A DNA stretch of 64,000 bases. Source: Occultella aeris. Lineage in GTDB: Bacteria > Actinomycetota > Actinomycetes > Actinomycetales > Beutenbergiaceae. Numbering within the stretch: position 1 is the stretch's first letter; every line of letters begins with the position of its first letter. Shown here piece after piece: positions 49,209 to 58,326 of the stretch. A program made the position numbers and the translations under genes. Under the pieces are notes generated by a model. It was not told where the DNA came from, searched no databases, and saw nothing but the letters and a program-made list of their open reading frames with translations. The DNA lies in NCBI RefSeq assembly GCF_902703175.1, contig NZ_CACRYJ010000071.1, positions 172,403 to 236,402 on the forward strand, read 5' to 3'.

Positions 49209-50336
49209 GTGAGCACCCCAGCGCCCGGACGGGCCTCGACCGGCGAGCCGACGCCGTCGGGCATCGAGCCCGACCACGTCCGGTACCTCCGGGGCGAGAC
49301 CGAGGCCCTGATCGCGGCGGTCGTCGCCGCCACCATCGCGGCGATCACAGGGCTGATCGTCTTCCACGGCAGGGCGACCCCGCTCTGGGGCGAGACCTCG
49401 ATCGGCATCGTGGCGCTAGCGGTGTGCGCAGTGATGGCCGCCGCCGCGGGTGTCACGGGGTACCTGCGATCCTGGAACCTGCCCGGGCGGCAATGGCGGC
49501 ACACCCTGCGGCCGTGGTTGAAGGTGCTCGACGTGCTCGGTGTGGTGCTGGTGCACACGGCCATCGCGGGCCTGCTCACCATCGGCGCGTTCGCCCTGCT
49601 GCAGCAGAGTTTCCGCGGCCTCGCGCTCGGCTCCGTCCTGGCCGCCGGCGCGCTCGCCCTCGCGGCCGGGCTCGTTGCGTACTGGGTCTACCTGTCGGTG
49701 CTGTCCACCTCGACCGTGCGGCTCGCCAGCCTGCTCGTGATGTTCCTGACGATCGGGACGTTCACGTCGATGGCGACCGCGCAGGATCCACGCTGGTGGG
49801 AGTACCACTTCAGCCAGCTCGGCAGCTTCGGAGACGGTTCCAGCGGGCTGTTCAACATGACCCTGGCGATCGCCGGGCTGCTGGTGACCAGCTTCGCACT
49901 GTCGCTGTACCGGAACCTGCGGGCGCTGTGCCGCGCGGGGGTGCTCGTCTATGCGTTCGCGCCGCGGGTGATCGCGGCGGCCTTCGTCGTGATGGGACTG
50001 ATGCTCTCCTGCGTCGGAATCGTGTCGATCCCGGTGAGTCAGGACCTGCACAACGTGTTCGCCTGGGGGCTGGTGCTCGCGTTCGGGGCGCTGCTGCTCG
50101 GATCCCCGATCCTGCTGCGCGGGCTGCCGACCCAGTTCTTCCTGGTGACGGCGGTGATGGTCGCCGTGCTCGCCGGGACGGCGGTGGCGTTCTTCCTCGG
50201 CACGATCGTGTTCACGGCCTTCGAGCTGACGGCGTTCGTGATCATCTTCGGCTGGATCATGGTGTTCATCCGGATCGTCGACGCGTCCGCGCGCCCGGCG
50301 GATCCGGTGCCTGGCACAGTTTCGTCCCGGCCCTGA
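49209..50336 (+). CDS. Polytopic membrane protein (DUF998-like)
   Basis: A 375-residue membrane protein from GTG 49209 with about nine spans (ALIAAVVAATIAAITGLIVF, VLDVLGVVLVHTAIAGLL, LASLLVMFLTIGTFTSMATA, VIAAAFVVMGLMLSCVGIVS). The stretch DPRWWEYHFSQLGSFGDGSS resembles the HYLSxLG-type block of DUF998 membrane proteins. Function unknown. It follows rlmC by 42 bp on the same strand. Confidence 0.7.
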   Translation: MSTPAPGRASTGEPTPSGIEPDHVRYLRGETEALIAAVVAATIAAITGLIVFHGRATPLWGETSIGIVALAVCAVMAAAAGVTGYLRSWNLPGRQWRHTLRPWLKVLDVLGVVLVHTAIAGLLTIGAFALLQQSFRGLALGSVLAAGALALAAGLVAYWVYLSVLSTSTVRLASLLVMFLTIGTFTSMATAQDPRWWEYHFSQLGSFGDGSSGLFNMTLAIAGLLVTSFALSLYRNLRALCRAGVLVYAFAPRVIAAAFVVMGLMLSCVGIVSIPVSQDLHNVFAWGLVLAFGALLLGSPILLRGLPTQFFLVTAVMVAVLAGTAVAFFLGTIVFTAFELTAFVIIFGWIMVFIRIVDASARPADPVPGTVSSRP

Positions 50337-50418
50337 CTGCACGGCCACCCTCGCCGGTTGCCGCTCCTGGCGGTAGCCTCGTGACGGAGGCGGCCCTCTC
50401 GCCGATCGGAGCCCACGC

Positions 50419-50808
50419 ATGATCGAGTCCGCGTTCGCGATCCTTGAGGTCGAGGATATCGGTGCCGCGCTCGGTTTCTACCGCGACGGGCTCGGTGGCC
50501 GGCTCACGTACCGGTTCCCACCCGAGGGGCAGGGCGAACCGGTGTACGTGTCCCTCCAGGTCGGCCGCTCCGAACTCGGGATCGGCCTCGCCGACGGTCC
50601 GCGCGGTTCTGCCGCGCAGGCACCGTTCGTGCTCTGGTTCTACGTCGACGACGTCGACACGGTGACCGCAGCCCTGGCGGCGCGCGGTGCCCCGGTGCTG
50701 GAACCTCCGGCGGACCAACCATGGGGCGAGCGGGTCTCGCTCGTTGCGGATCCCTTCGGCACCCGCGTGCGACTCGGCGCGAGCGGGACGGCCGCGGACC
50801 GTACCTGA
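50419..50808 (+). CDS. VOC family protein
   Basis: A 129-residue glyoxalase/bleomycin-resistance-fold protein. It starts SAFAILEVEDIGAALGFYRDG and ends FGTRVRLGASG, with the middle PFVLWFYVDDVDTVTAALAA and ADQPWGERVSLVADPFGT. The metal ligands are not obvious, so substrate and activity are unknown. Convergent with the reductase gene at 50935. Confidence 0.85.
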   Translation: MIESAFAILEVEDIGAALGFYRDGLGGRLTYRFPPEGQGEPVYVSLQVGRSELGIGLADGPRGSAAQAPFVLWFYVDDVDTVTAALAARGAPVLEPPADQPWGERVSLVADPFGTRVRLGASGTAADRT

Positions 50809-50934
50809 AGCGAAACCGGTCAGTGCCCCGAGGGCCTGCGGCAGGCCTCTCCGGTTGCCGGTGCTCGGCCGCGACGGGCCGGTCGACCCCGAAACACGCA
50901 CGCTCCGGGGCCGGCAGCCGTGGCAAGCAGACCG

Positions 50935-51705
50935 TCAGTGCGCGGTGGCGCCCGCCGATGCTCGGGCTGCGGACCAGTCCGCCAGGTGGGTCGGTGCGAC
51001 TTCGGCGTCCTCGGCGGTCGCCGCCAGGGAGGTCTCACCCAATGCCGTTCCGAAGTACTTCGCCTCCGGGTCCGAGACCACTTCGCGCGGGTCGTTCTTC
51101 GCGGCCAGGGCACCTCGGACCAGGTCCGCCATCCGGAACCGCTCCGGGCCACCGACCTCGTGTCGCCGGTTCAGGGGCGCTCCGGCCGCAGTCCTGGCGA
51201 CCACCGCGGCGACGTCCGCCGCCGCCATCGGCTGGAAGTAGGCGGTCGGGAGGTGAACCTGGTTGCCCTCGGTCGCCTCATCGGTGATCCGCGCGAGGAA
51301 CTCGAAGAACTGGGTCGCCCGCACGATCGAGTACGGCAGTCCGGAGCTCTCGATGAGCGCCTCCTGGGCGACCTTCGCCCGTAGGTAGCCACTGTTCGGC
51401 AGCTCGTCGGCACCCACCACCGAGAGTGCGACGTAGTGACCCACCCCGGCCTCCTTGGCGGCGGCGATGAGGGTGTTGGTCGAGGTGGTGAAGAAGTCGA
51501 GCACGTCCTGGTCGGCGAACGACGGCGAGTTCGACACGTCCACCACCACGTCAGCGCCCGCGAGGGCCTCCATGACGCCTTCGCCCGTGATGCTGTTGAC
51601 ACCCGTGTTCGGGGCGGCCGGCACGGCCTCGTGCCCGTGCTCGGTGAGTCGGGTGACCACCTGGGAGCCGATGAGTCCGGTCCCGCCGATGACGACGATC
51701 TTCAT
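50935..51705 (-). CDS. NmrA-like NAD(P)-binding epimerase/reductase
   Basis: A 256-residue atypical SDR/NmrA-type protein starting MKIVVIGGTGLIGSQVV with an AGGAAGGCC leader. Further pieces are GEGVMEALAGADVVVDVSNS, AKEAGVGHYVALSVVGADEL, SGYLRAKVAQEALIESSGLP, and a C-terminal GGPERFRMADLVR. It is not catalytically typical. The upstream region carries an ECF41-like promoter, TGTCACA-N15-CGGTCCTAG, shared with the oxidoreductase gene. It is likely a target of the neighbouring sigma factor. Confidence 0.85.
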   Translation of the reverse strand: MKIVVIGGTGLIGSQVVTRLTEHGHEAVPAAPNTGVNSITGEGVMEALAGADVVVDVSNSPSFADQDVLDFFTTSTNTLIAAAKEAGVGHYVALSVVGADELPNSGYLRAKVAQEALIESSGLPYSIVRATQFFEFLARITDEATEGNQVHLPTAYFQPMAAADVAAVVARTAAGAPLNRRHEVGGPERFRMADLVRGALAAKNDPREVVSDPEAKYFGTALGETSLAATAEDAEVAPTHLADWSAARASAGATAH

Positions 51706-51756
51706 GATGAAGGCCTTCCTGGGTCTGCCGGGCAGGCCGTCCCGCCCGGTCAACAA

Positions 51757-51787
51757 CTAGGACCGAGCGGCGCCCCGGCCTGTGACA
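51757..51787 (-). promoter_or_regulatory. ECF41-like promoter of the NmrA-like gene
   Basis: Read on the minus strand, TGTCACA (51787-51781) and CGGTCCTAG (51765-51757) are separated by exactly 15 bp. The same layout occurs before the flavoprotein gene. ECF41/SigJ promoters are known for a TGTCACA-type -35 and a CGTC-type -10. The start codon is 52 bp downstream. Confidence 0.65.
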
Positions 51788-51872
51788 GCCCGAGGCGAAA
51801 CGCTCTCGGAGAGATGCGCGGGCACCACGGGGTGGGGGGTGCTCGGCATCAGACCGGCCCTTGTCCTCGGCC

Positions 51873-53270
51873 TCAGGCAGCCACGCCTTGCCGTGGCCCG
51901 TCCTCGGGCTCGATCCTGGCGACGGTGGGGTCCTCGGTACGCCTCCCGGTGCCGCTCGAACCGCCACTCGCGCCGACGAACGCGGCCCGGGGGTCCATGG
52001 CGGACTGCAGCGACACGATATCCCGGCCGAACAGGTGCGCGGTCGTCCAGATCGCCAGCACCTGGAACTTGCGGTGCCACGTGGGCACGGCGAGCACGTG
52101 GTAGCCGCGATGGATGAGCCAGGCCGGCCATCCGGTGAGCGTGATCGGCCCGGACTGGAACACTCCACGCCCGATCCCGAGGGTGGCGATCACGCCGAGG
52201 CTGCGGTGCTCGTAGTTCTTGGGGGCACGTCCGCGCAGCACCGCTGCGATGTTGCGGCCGAGGCGTCGGCCCTGCCGGACCGCGTGCTGGGCGTTCGGCA
52301 CGGTGTAGGCGTCCGGCCGGTCGACGGCGAGGTCCGGCACGGCCGCGGCGTCACCGGCCGCCCAGGCGTCCGGGACCGGGCCGTCGGAAGTCACCACCCG
52401 CAGGTCGGCACCGACGACGAGGCGGCCGCGGGCGTCCACGGGCAGGTCCGTGTGGTTCGCGACCACGGGGTTCGCGCCGTTGCCGGCGGTCCACACGATC
52501 AGGTTCGCGTCGAAGGTCGTGCCGTCGGACAGTTCCACCCGGGAGTCGACGGCGGAGGTCAGCTGGGCGTTCAGGTGCAGCGTCGCGCCGCGGTCGCGCA
52601 GGCTCTGCGCTACCTTCTCGGCCGTCGCGGCCGTGAACTCGGGCAGGATCCGGCCCTGCGCCTCGACGAGGCGGAAGTCCAGGTCGGCAACGGTGAGTTC
52701 GGGATAGTCGGCGAGCAACGCCGTCGACAGGGAGAGCAGTTCGCCGAAGCCCTCCACCCCGGCGAGGCCGGCACCGACGAAAACGACGGTGAGCAGGGCG
52801 CGGCGCTCCGGTCCCGGTGGCAGCACGGATGCCTGGTCGAACGCGACGAGCAACCGGTCGCGGATCGCGATGGCCTCCTCGACGTGCTTGAGCCCGATGG
52901 CGTGCTCGGCCAGGCCGGGGATCGGGAAGGTCCGGGTCACGGCGCCCGCAGTGATGGCGATGACGTCGTAACCGAGGTCCAGGTCGGGGCCGGCGGCGGG
53001 GTGCACCTGTACCGTCCTGGTCGCGTGATCGACCCGCGTCACGCTGCCGGCGACCACCCGCGTGCGGTGCAGCCGCTTGCGGACCGAGATGACGGCGTGC
53101 CGTGGCTCGATCGAGCCGGCCGCGACCTCGGGCAGGAAGGGTTGGTAGGTCATGTAGGGCCGGGGGTCGATCACGGTCAGCTCGGCCTCGCCCGGCCGGA
53201 GCGTGCGCTCAAGTGTCCACGCGGTGTAGAAGCCCGCGTATCCGCCGCCGACGATCACGATTCTGCGCAT
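51873..53270 (-). CDS. ndh: Type II NADH dehydrogenase-like flavoprotein
   Basis: A 465-residue pyridine-nucleotide-disulphide-type oxidoreductase starting at ATG 53270 in RRIVIVGGGYAGFYTAWTLE (FAD-binding motif). The NAD-binding motif is VVFVGAGLAGVEGFGE, and a C-terminal FAD-contact block is DAWAAGDAAAVPDL. A C-terminal amphipathic region (TGWPAWLIHRGYHVLAVPTW) suits membrane association, as in NDH-2. The family oxidises NADH and reduces quinone without pumping protons. The longer ORF from 53336 is a shadow. Its own ECF41-like promoter lies about 70 bp upstream. Confidence 0.85.
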   Translation of the reverse strand: MRRIVIVGGGYAGFYTAWTLERTLRPGEAELTVIDPRPYMTYQPFLPEVAAGSIEPRHAVISVRKRLHRTRVVAGSVTRVDHATRTVQVHPAAGPDLDLGYDVIAITAGAVTRTFPIPGLAEHAIGLKHVEEAIAIRDRLLVAFDQASVLPPGPERRALLTVVFVGAGLAGVEGFGELLSLSTALLADYPELTVADLDFRLVEAQGRILPEFTAATAEKVAQSLRDRGATLHLNAQLTSAVDSRVELSDGTTFDANLIVWTAGNGANPVVANHTDLPVDARGRLVVGADLRVVTSDGPVPDAWAAGDAAAVPDLAVDRPDAYTVPNAQHAVRQGRRLGRNIAAVLRGRAPKNYEHRSLGVIATLGIGRGVFQSGPITLTGWPAWLIHRGYHVLAVPTWHRKFQVLAIWTTAHLFGRDIVSLQSAMDPRAAFVGASGGSSGTGRRTEDPTVARIEPEDGPRQGVAA

Positions 53271-53339
53271 CTGTCTCTCGCGCCTCCCACACCCTCGCCG
53301 GTGGACGCCGATCGCCCGCCGCTCCCGGGGTGTCACTAC

Positions 53340-53370
53340 CTATGACCGGGGAGCGGAGCCGGGCGTGACA
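53340..53370 (-). promoter_or_regulatory. ECF41-like promoter of the NADH dehydrogenase-like gene
   Basis: Minus-strand TGTCACG (53370-53364) and CGGTCATAG (53348-53340) are separated by 15 bp, the same as at 51757-51787. The two cores differ only at the last -35 base and one -10 base, which strongly suggests a shared sigma factor. The ATG is 69 bp downstream. Confidence 0.65.
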
Positions 53371-53423
53371 GATCTCGGGTGCAGGGTGGTGTGACGTCGC
53401 GCACAGTCGACGTGGGAGACCGG

Positions 53424-54338
53424 TCAGTCCGCCCGGGCGATCCGCTCGAGCTTCGCAGGCGCCATCATCCAACGGATCTGTTCGATGCCGTCCGGTCCGG
53501 TGCTCAGGGACACCAGCACCAACGGCTCACCGTCGCGCCGGACCAGGATCGCCGGCTCACCGTTGGCCTCGACCCATTCCTGCTCGGTGTCGACCCAGAA
53601 GTGGTGTGCGAACGCCGCGATGAACCTCGCCACCTGCTCGCGGCCGACCATCAGTTTGCGCGCCGCGTTCTTCACGCCGTCGCCGTCGGTGGTGCTGACC
53701 ACCTCTCCGGCGAACAGCCCCTCCAGAGCGGCCATCTCCCCCGCCTGGGCTGCGGCGAGGAACGCGGCCAGGAGCTGCCGCTGCTCGTCGGCGTCGACCC
53801 GCTCGCGACGCTCGCCGGCGAGATGCTTGCGGGCCCGGCTGACGTGCTGGCGGACGTTCGCCTGGGTCTGCTCGAGGATCGTGGCGATGGTCTCGTACGG
53901 GTAGTCGAACGCCTGCCGGAGCACGTAGGCGGCGCGCTCCATGGGAGTCAGTCGCTCCATCAGCATGAGGATCGCGAACTCCAGTGCCTCCCCCCGCTCG
54001 GCACCGAGGGCCGGGTCAGCGCTGGTGTCGACGGGCTCCGGCATCCACGGTCCGATGTAGGACTCACGGCGCGCGTGGGCGGAGGTGGCCGAGTTGATGG
54101 CCAGCCGCGTCGTCGTGGTGGCGAGGAACGCTGCCGGGTTCTCCACCGAGTCCCGGTCGTAGCGCTGCCAGCGCACCCACGCCTCCTGGACGACGTCCTC
54201 GGCCTCGCTCACACTGCCGAGCATGCGGTACGCGATGCCGAACAGCCGGGGCCGGACGGCCATGAAGACGTCCAGCGCCTCGTTCAGTGGATCGGAGGAT
54301 GTCGCCTCGGGAGCGTCGGTTGACACGTCAGCGATCAT
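53424..54338 (-). CDS. ECF41/SigJ-type RNA polymerase sigma factor with SnoaL domain
   Basis: A 304-residue sigma factor starting at ATG 54338. Region 2 is LFGIAYRMLGSVSEAEDVVQ followed by EAWVRWQRYD; region 4 is ERAAYVLRQAFDYPYETIA with the HTH TILEQTQANVRQHVSRA. The C-terminal SnoaL-like domain starts near ALEGLFAGEVVSTTDGDGV and ends IEQIRWMMAPAKLERIA. This fused domain replaces an anti-sigma factor in ECF41 proteins. Such genes are usually next to carboxymuconolactone decarboxylases, oxidoreductases or epimerases; here the two downstream genes are an oxidoreductase and an epimerase-like protein. Confidence 0.85.
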   Translation of the reverse strand: MIADVSTDAPEATSSDPLNEALDVFMAVRPRLFGIAYRMLGSVSEAEDVVQEAWVRWQRYDRDSVENPAAFLATTTTRLAINSATSAHARRESYIGPWMPEPVDTSADPALGAERGEALEFAILMLMERLTPMERAAYVLRQAFDYPYETIATILEQTQANVRQHVSRARKHLAGERRERVDADEQRQLLAAFLAAAQAGEMAALEGLFAGEVVSTTDGDGVKNAARKLMVGREQVARFIAAFAHHFWVDTEQEWVEANGEPAILVRRDGEPLVLVSLSTGPDGIEQIRWMMAPAKLERIARAD

Positions 54339-54438
54339 AGGCGCCTCGGCTCGACCGCGGGGAGGGCCGACCTCACCCGGATCGGCATCGGCATCGGCCA
54401 CGCGCCGGCAGCCCACCTCGTGCCGGCAACCCACCTCG

Positions 54439-55293
54439 TCAGGCGCCGCTCCCGAAGTCCATCCCGTCGTAACCGAGATCCGGCCCGGGTTCGATGCCCA
54501 TGGCGTCGTGCGTCCCATCGTAGACCGCGTCGCCGTGGTTGACCGCGCCCTGGTGGTCGACCACGCCGCCGACCATGCCCTGGTCGTCGACCGGGCCCCG
54601 CCTGCCGTCCGCGCCCGCGCCGATGCCCTCGCCGGCACCCGTGTTCACCAGACCGGCCTCGAACCCGTCCTCGACGCCTTCTGGGTCGTACACGCCCGCA
54701 AGGGCGCGCCCCTGCGCACCCGGACCGTCTGCACCTACCGGTGCTCCGCCGTCGAGCACCACACCGAACATGGCCTGTGCCAGGGCCGTGCCGACGTAGG
54801 CACCGGCGATCGAACTCAGCAACGATGACCCGAGGCCCTGGCCGTGGTCGTCGAACGCGCGCCTCAGCGCACCCGGCTGGCGTCGTTCGGTGCGGGTGGC
54901 CGAGCGCGCCAGCGTCTGCGCCGAATCGTCCTCGGGTCGGTCCGCCGCCGGTGCCACGTCGAACAGGCGCGCCCGGATCTCCTGGCGCTGCGAGTGAGTC
55001 AGGGAGGCGAACGCTTCGGCGTGCGCCAGCTCGATCTGATCTGTCGGCGCGGTCCGGAGCAGGTACTCGTACCGCTCGATGGCGCGCCGGTCCTCGGCGC
55101 TGCCGGTGGCGCTGTGCTGCGCGGTGCCCGGCTGCTGGTACTGCGGATCGGTGGGGCGGCTGTCCGGGTCCTTCGAGCTGCGGAACACGGGCACGGACCA
55201 CTGGCGACCACCGGCGGCCATGGGGCCGCCGGGTTGCGTCGGCTGGTCGGGCTGGACCTCGTCGCGCCCGAACAACCGATCCAGGATTCCCAT
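54439..55293 (-). CDS. Hypothetical protein with Gly/Asp-rich C-terminus
   Basis: A 284-residue soluble protein from ATG 55293 (GGAG upstream) starting GILDRLFGRDEV. A helical core is visible as DRRAIERYEYLLRTAPTDQI, LAHAEAFASLTHSQRQEIRA and GSSLLSSIAGAYVGTALAQA, followed by a low-complexity tail rich in Gly, Asp and Val (GPVDDQGMVGGVVDHQGAVN). Relatives are sometimes misannotated as cation-transporting ATPase, but no ATPase motif is seen. Function unknown. Confidence 0.6.
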   Translation of the reverse strand: MGILDRLFGRDEVQPDQPTQPGGPMAAGGRQWSVPVFRSSKDPDSRPTDPQYQQPGTAQHSATGSAEDRRAIERYEYLLRTAPTDQIELAHAEAFASLTHSQRQEIRARLFDVAPAADRPEDDSAQTLARSATRTERRQPGALRRAFDDHGQGLGSSLLSSIAGAYVGTALAQAMFGVVLDGGAPVGADGPGAQGRALAGVYDPEGVEDGFEAGLVNTGAGEGIGAGADGRRGPVDDQGMVGGVVDHQGAVNHGDAVYDGTHDAMGIEPGPDLGYDGMDFGSGA

Positions 55294-55509
55294 GCTGTAC
55301 TCCGTCCGCTCCACTGCCGCCGCGGCCGCCGACGGCTATGGCCACGGTAATGGGCGAGCCCGGCGCACTCCCAGGGGACATCTGCCCGCTCGTCGCCACC
55401 GTTCTGATGCTTGCACCCGGGGAACCGGCGGCACCCGGACCTCCCGAGGCGCGGCGGCAACGCGGTGGGAGGGGTGGCTGCGGGTCACACCGGCGACATC
55501 GTCCTGCCG

Positions 55510-56442
55510 TCAACTCCGCCGGCGGCGCCGCAACCGCTCCACCTCGGCACGCGCAATCGTCGCCTCCTCGTCCGCTCGATCCCGCTCGACCTCGGCGCCC
55601 TCCTGCTCCGACTCGGCCGTGACCAGAGCCCGTTCCACCTGTTCGAGGTCGTGCTCCAACTCGAACGCCTGCCGGCGCAGTTCCTCCACCTGGGAGCGCA
55701 CCCGAAGGGCCTGTGCTTGCAACTTGCCCGCACGCTTGCTGGCCTTGGTGTGTGCCTCGGTGGCCCGGCGTAGTTTCCGTTCGGCCTCCGCCGCCTCCTC
55801 CCGGGCATCGGCGAGCAGGCGGGCAGAGACCTGCTCGGCCGACCCGGTGGGCTCGACGACTGCGGACAACGGCGCGCCGCGATGCTTCGTGCCGCTCCTG
55901 GTCCCCACGGCACCTTCGATGGCAACCGCACCGGACAGGTCCACCGGACCCATCCCGATCACCAGCAGCGGTTCCACGAGCAGACCCCCGAGTACGGCGG
56001 CCTCCGCGTCCGCGTCCGCCATGGCCGCCTGCAGCGTGCCCTCGACCTGAGTGGCCACCGCCTCGCTGACCGGCTGACCGAGCGAGCGGCACAGGGACCG
56101 ACCCTCCTGGACCACCGCCCCCACCAGGCGGCGCCGGCTGGTCGCCAATGCCCGCAGTTGAGCGCCGTCCAGCTCGTCCTGGGCCTCCCGCAGCTGTGCG
56201 CCGAGGTCGAAGAGCTGCCCGAGCCGTTCGTCCATGCTCCGCACCATGGTGTTCACGACCCAGGCCGCCATACCTGGTTTACGGAGCGCCTTGACCGCAG
56301 CCGCCCGAGCCGTTTCGCCGTCGGCCTTGAGCGTGGCCGCGAGTGTATTGCGGGCTGCCGTGAACTCGCCCGGCAGAAGGCCGTACAGCTCGTAGGCATC
56401 CGCCTGCAACGGCTCCTGGGCCCTGTCGCGTGCCACCGGCAT
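55510..56442 (-). CDS. Coiled-coil hypothetical protein
   Basis: A 310-residue protein starting at ATG 56442 after GGAGGGAGGACCGG. The N-terminal half (RNTLAATLKADGETARAAAV, DERLGQLFDLGAQLREAQDE) is helical; the second half (from about residue 200) is a long heptad-like coiled coil rich in Glu, Arg and Ala, ending RLRRRRRS. No hydrophobic segment or catalytic motif. Probably a cytoplasmic structural or scaffold protein. The longer ORF up to 56628 is not supported. Confidence 0.65.
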   Translation of the reverse strand: MPVARDRAQEPLQADAYELYGLLPGEFTAARNTLAATLKADGETARAAAVKALRKPGMAAWVVNTMVRSMDERLGQLFDLGAQLREAQDELDGAQLRALATSRRRLVGAVVQEGRSLCRSLGQPVSEAVATQVEGTLQAAMADADAEAAVLGGLLVEPLLVIGMGPVDLSGAVAIEGAVGTRSGTKHRGAPLSAVVEPTGSAEQVSARLLADAREEAAEAERKLRRATEAHTKASKRAGKLQAQALRVRSQVEELRRQAFELEHDLEQVERALVTAESEQEGAEVERDRADEEATIARAEVERLRRRRRS

Positions 56443-56630
56443 CCGGTCCTCCCTCCGGTGTCCGGATTCTTGCACCATCGAGCCGAGAATGTCCGTGGCG
56501 CGCGCGGGTCCGCCGGCACCAATGGTCCATGGTTGCGCCGCCCATGGTGTCGGGGACACTCGTCGGCCTCCGGAGGCCAGTCCGTCGGCGTCCGGCGGCA
56601 GCGGAGGAGGTCCGAGAATAAAGTCCATCA

Positions 56631-56655
56631 GTCCGGAAATGTTCTTGGACCGGAC
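56631..56655. promoter_or_regulatory. Candidate operator upstream of the DHA2 exporter
   Basis: GTCCGG at 56631-56636 and CCGGAC at 56650-56655 form an inverted repeat with a 13-bp spacer, 60 bp before the exporter ATG and on the far side of it from the coiled-coil gene start. This is a usual layout for a TetR/MarR-type site. No regulator gene is beside it. Confidence 0.35.
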
Positions 56656-56713
56656 AGTGTTGTTGACGCAGACTCAACTCCCGCCCCGGACACGTCGATC
56701 GACTGGATTCGCC

Positions 56714-58213
56714 ATGCCTGAAACTGCCCAGACTCCCCCACTGAACGCTCCGCCCGGGGCACCGGAACGGCTCGCGCCATCCACCCGGCTGGTGATCACG
56801 CTCCTGCTCGTCTCCTCGTTCGTCGTCATCCTGAACGAGACGATCATGTCGGTGGCGATCCCGAACATCATGACGGACCTGCACATCGAGGCCTCGACGG
56901 GCCAGTGGCTGTCGACCTCGTTCCTGCTCACCATGGCCGTCGTGATCCCGATCACCGGCTATCTGATGCAGCGGTTCAACACCCGCCCGATCTTCCTGGC
57001 CGCGATGACCCTGTTCAGCGCCGGCACCTTGATCGCTGCCATCTCGCCGACCTTCGGGCTCCTCATCATGGGCCGGGTCGTCCAGGCAAGCGGCACCGCG
57101 ATGATGATGCCGCTCCTGATGACCACCCTGATGACCGTGGTCCCGCCGGCGCTACGCGGACGCACCATGGGAAACGTCTCGATCGTCATGGCCGTCGCGC
57201 CCGCGGTCGGCCCCGCGATCTCCGGCCTGGTGCTGTCCGTCCTGCCCTGGAAGTGGCTGTTCTGGCTGGTGCTGCCGATCGCCGTCGCCGCGCTCGTGCT
57301 GGGTGCCCTTCGGGTGCCGAACGTCTCCACCCCGAAGCCTGTGCCGCTCGACATCCTCTCCGTGGTCCTGGCAGCGTTCGCCTTCGGTGGCCTGATCTTC
57401 GGACTCAGCGGACTTGGTGAAGCCGCTCGGCACGCACCTCCGATCCCGCTTGCGATCCCCATCGGCGGCGGCGCCGTGGCGCTGGTGTTCTTCGTGCTGC
57501 GTCAGCTGTACCTACAACGTGATGACCGGGCTCTGCTCGACCTGCGCGTGTTCAAGTCCCGGAGCTACGCGGTCTCGCTGACCATGATGGCGCTGCTCAT
57601 GATGTCCCTGTTCGGCACGATCATCCTGCTGCCGCTGTACCTGCAGAACGTGCTCAACCTCGAGACCGTCACCGTCGGCCTGATGCTCCTGCCGGGTGGT
57701 CTCGCAATGGGTCTGCTCGGCCCGGTCGTCGGTCGGCTCTACGACCGGTACGGGCCCCGGCCACTGGTGGTGCCCGGTGCGGTGGTCGTCTCCGGAGCGC
57801 TGTGGTCGATGACCCTGCTCACCGAGCACTCCCCTATCGGCATGGTGCTCGCGGCGCACGTTGTGCTCAGCCTCGGGCTTGGGCTCATGTTCACGCCGCT
57901 GTTCACCACGGCGCTCGGGTCGCTGCGTCCGAGCCTGTACTCGCACGGCAGCGCCGTGCTCGGCACGCTGCAGCAGTTCGCCGGCGCGGCCGGCACCGCC
58001 CTGTTCGTGGTGCTCATGACGGTCGCTCAGGTGAACGCGCTCGACGCCGGAGCCAGCGAGGTGCATGCGACCGCCGTCGGGACCCAGACCGCGTTCACGT
58101 GCGGCGCCGTGCTCTCGCTGGTGGTCATCGTCGCCGCGTTGTTCGTCCGTCGACCGGACGAGCCCGCGCGGACGGCGGACGAGGAGCACGAAGCGCCGGT
58201 CGCCGTCCACTGA
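56714..58213 (+). CDS. DHA2 family MFS drug exporter (EmrB/QacA-type)
   Basis: A 499-residue major facilitator with 14 spans, starting at ATG 56714. The DHA2 signatures are LNETIMSVAIPNIMTDLHIE, STSFLLTMAVVIPITGYLMQ, MGRVVQASGTAMMMPLLMTT, MGNVSIVMAVAPAVGPAISG and GLMLLPGGLAMGLLGPVVGR. Such exporters extrude lipophilic drugs with protons; the actual substrate is unknown. The long ORF from 56489 is not the real N-terminus. A strong hairpin follows its stop. Confidence 0.9.
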   Translation: MPETAQTPPLNAPPGAPERLAPSTRLVITLLLVSSFVVILNETIMSVAIPNIMTDLHIEASTGQWLSTSFLLTMAVVIPITGYLMQRFNTRPIFLAAMTLFSAGTLIAAISPTFGLLIMGRVVQASGTAMMMPLLMTTLMTVVPPALRGRTMGNVSIVMAVAPAVGPAISGLVLSVLPWKWLFWLVLPIAVAALVLGALRVPNVSTPKPVPLDILSVVLAAFAFGGLIFGLSGLGEAARHAPPIPLAIPIGGGAVALVFFVLRQLYLQRDDRALLDLRVFKSRSYAVSLTMMALLMMSLFGTIILLPLYLQNVLNLETVTVGLMLLPGGLAMGLLGPVVGRLYDRYGPRPLVVPGAVVVSGALWSMTLLTEHSPIGMVLAAHVVLSLGLGLMFTPLFTTALGSLRPSLYSHGSAVLGTLQQFAGAAGTALFVVLMTVAQVNALDAGASEVHATAVGTQTAFTCGAVLSLVVIVAALFVRRPDEPARTADEEHEAPVAVH

Positions 58214-58226
58214 CGGCAGTTGGCGC

Positions 58227-58267
58227 CCGACGGCGAGTGGTGGCTTCGAGCCACCGCTCGCCGTCGG
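58227..58267 (+). terminator. Intrinsic terminator after the DHA2 exporter
   Basis: CCGACGGCGAGTGGTGGCT and AGCCACCGCTCGCCGTCGG form a 19-bp stem with one mismatch and a 3-nt loop (TCG), 14 bp after the stop. It can also serve the convergent LmeA-like gene at 58327. Confidence 0.75.
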
Positions 58268-58326
58268 CGTATTGCGTGCAGGCAGGACGTGCGGTCATCC
58301 AGGGCGTGAGGTCAGGCGCCGTGAGG

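Noticed and set aside
50830..50849. Hairpin GAGGGCCTG-CGG-CAGGCCTC after the VOC gene
   Set aside because: The stem is short and needs a bulge, and no T-run follows; too weak to list as a terminator.
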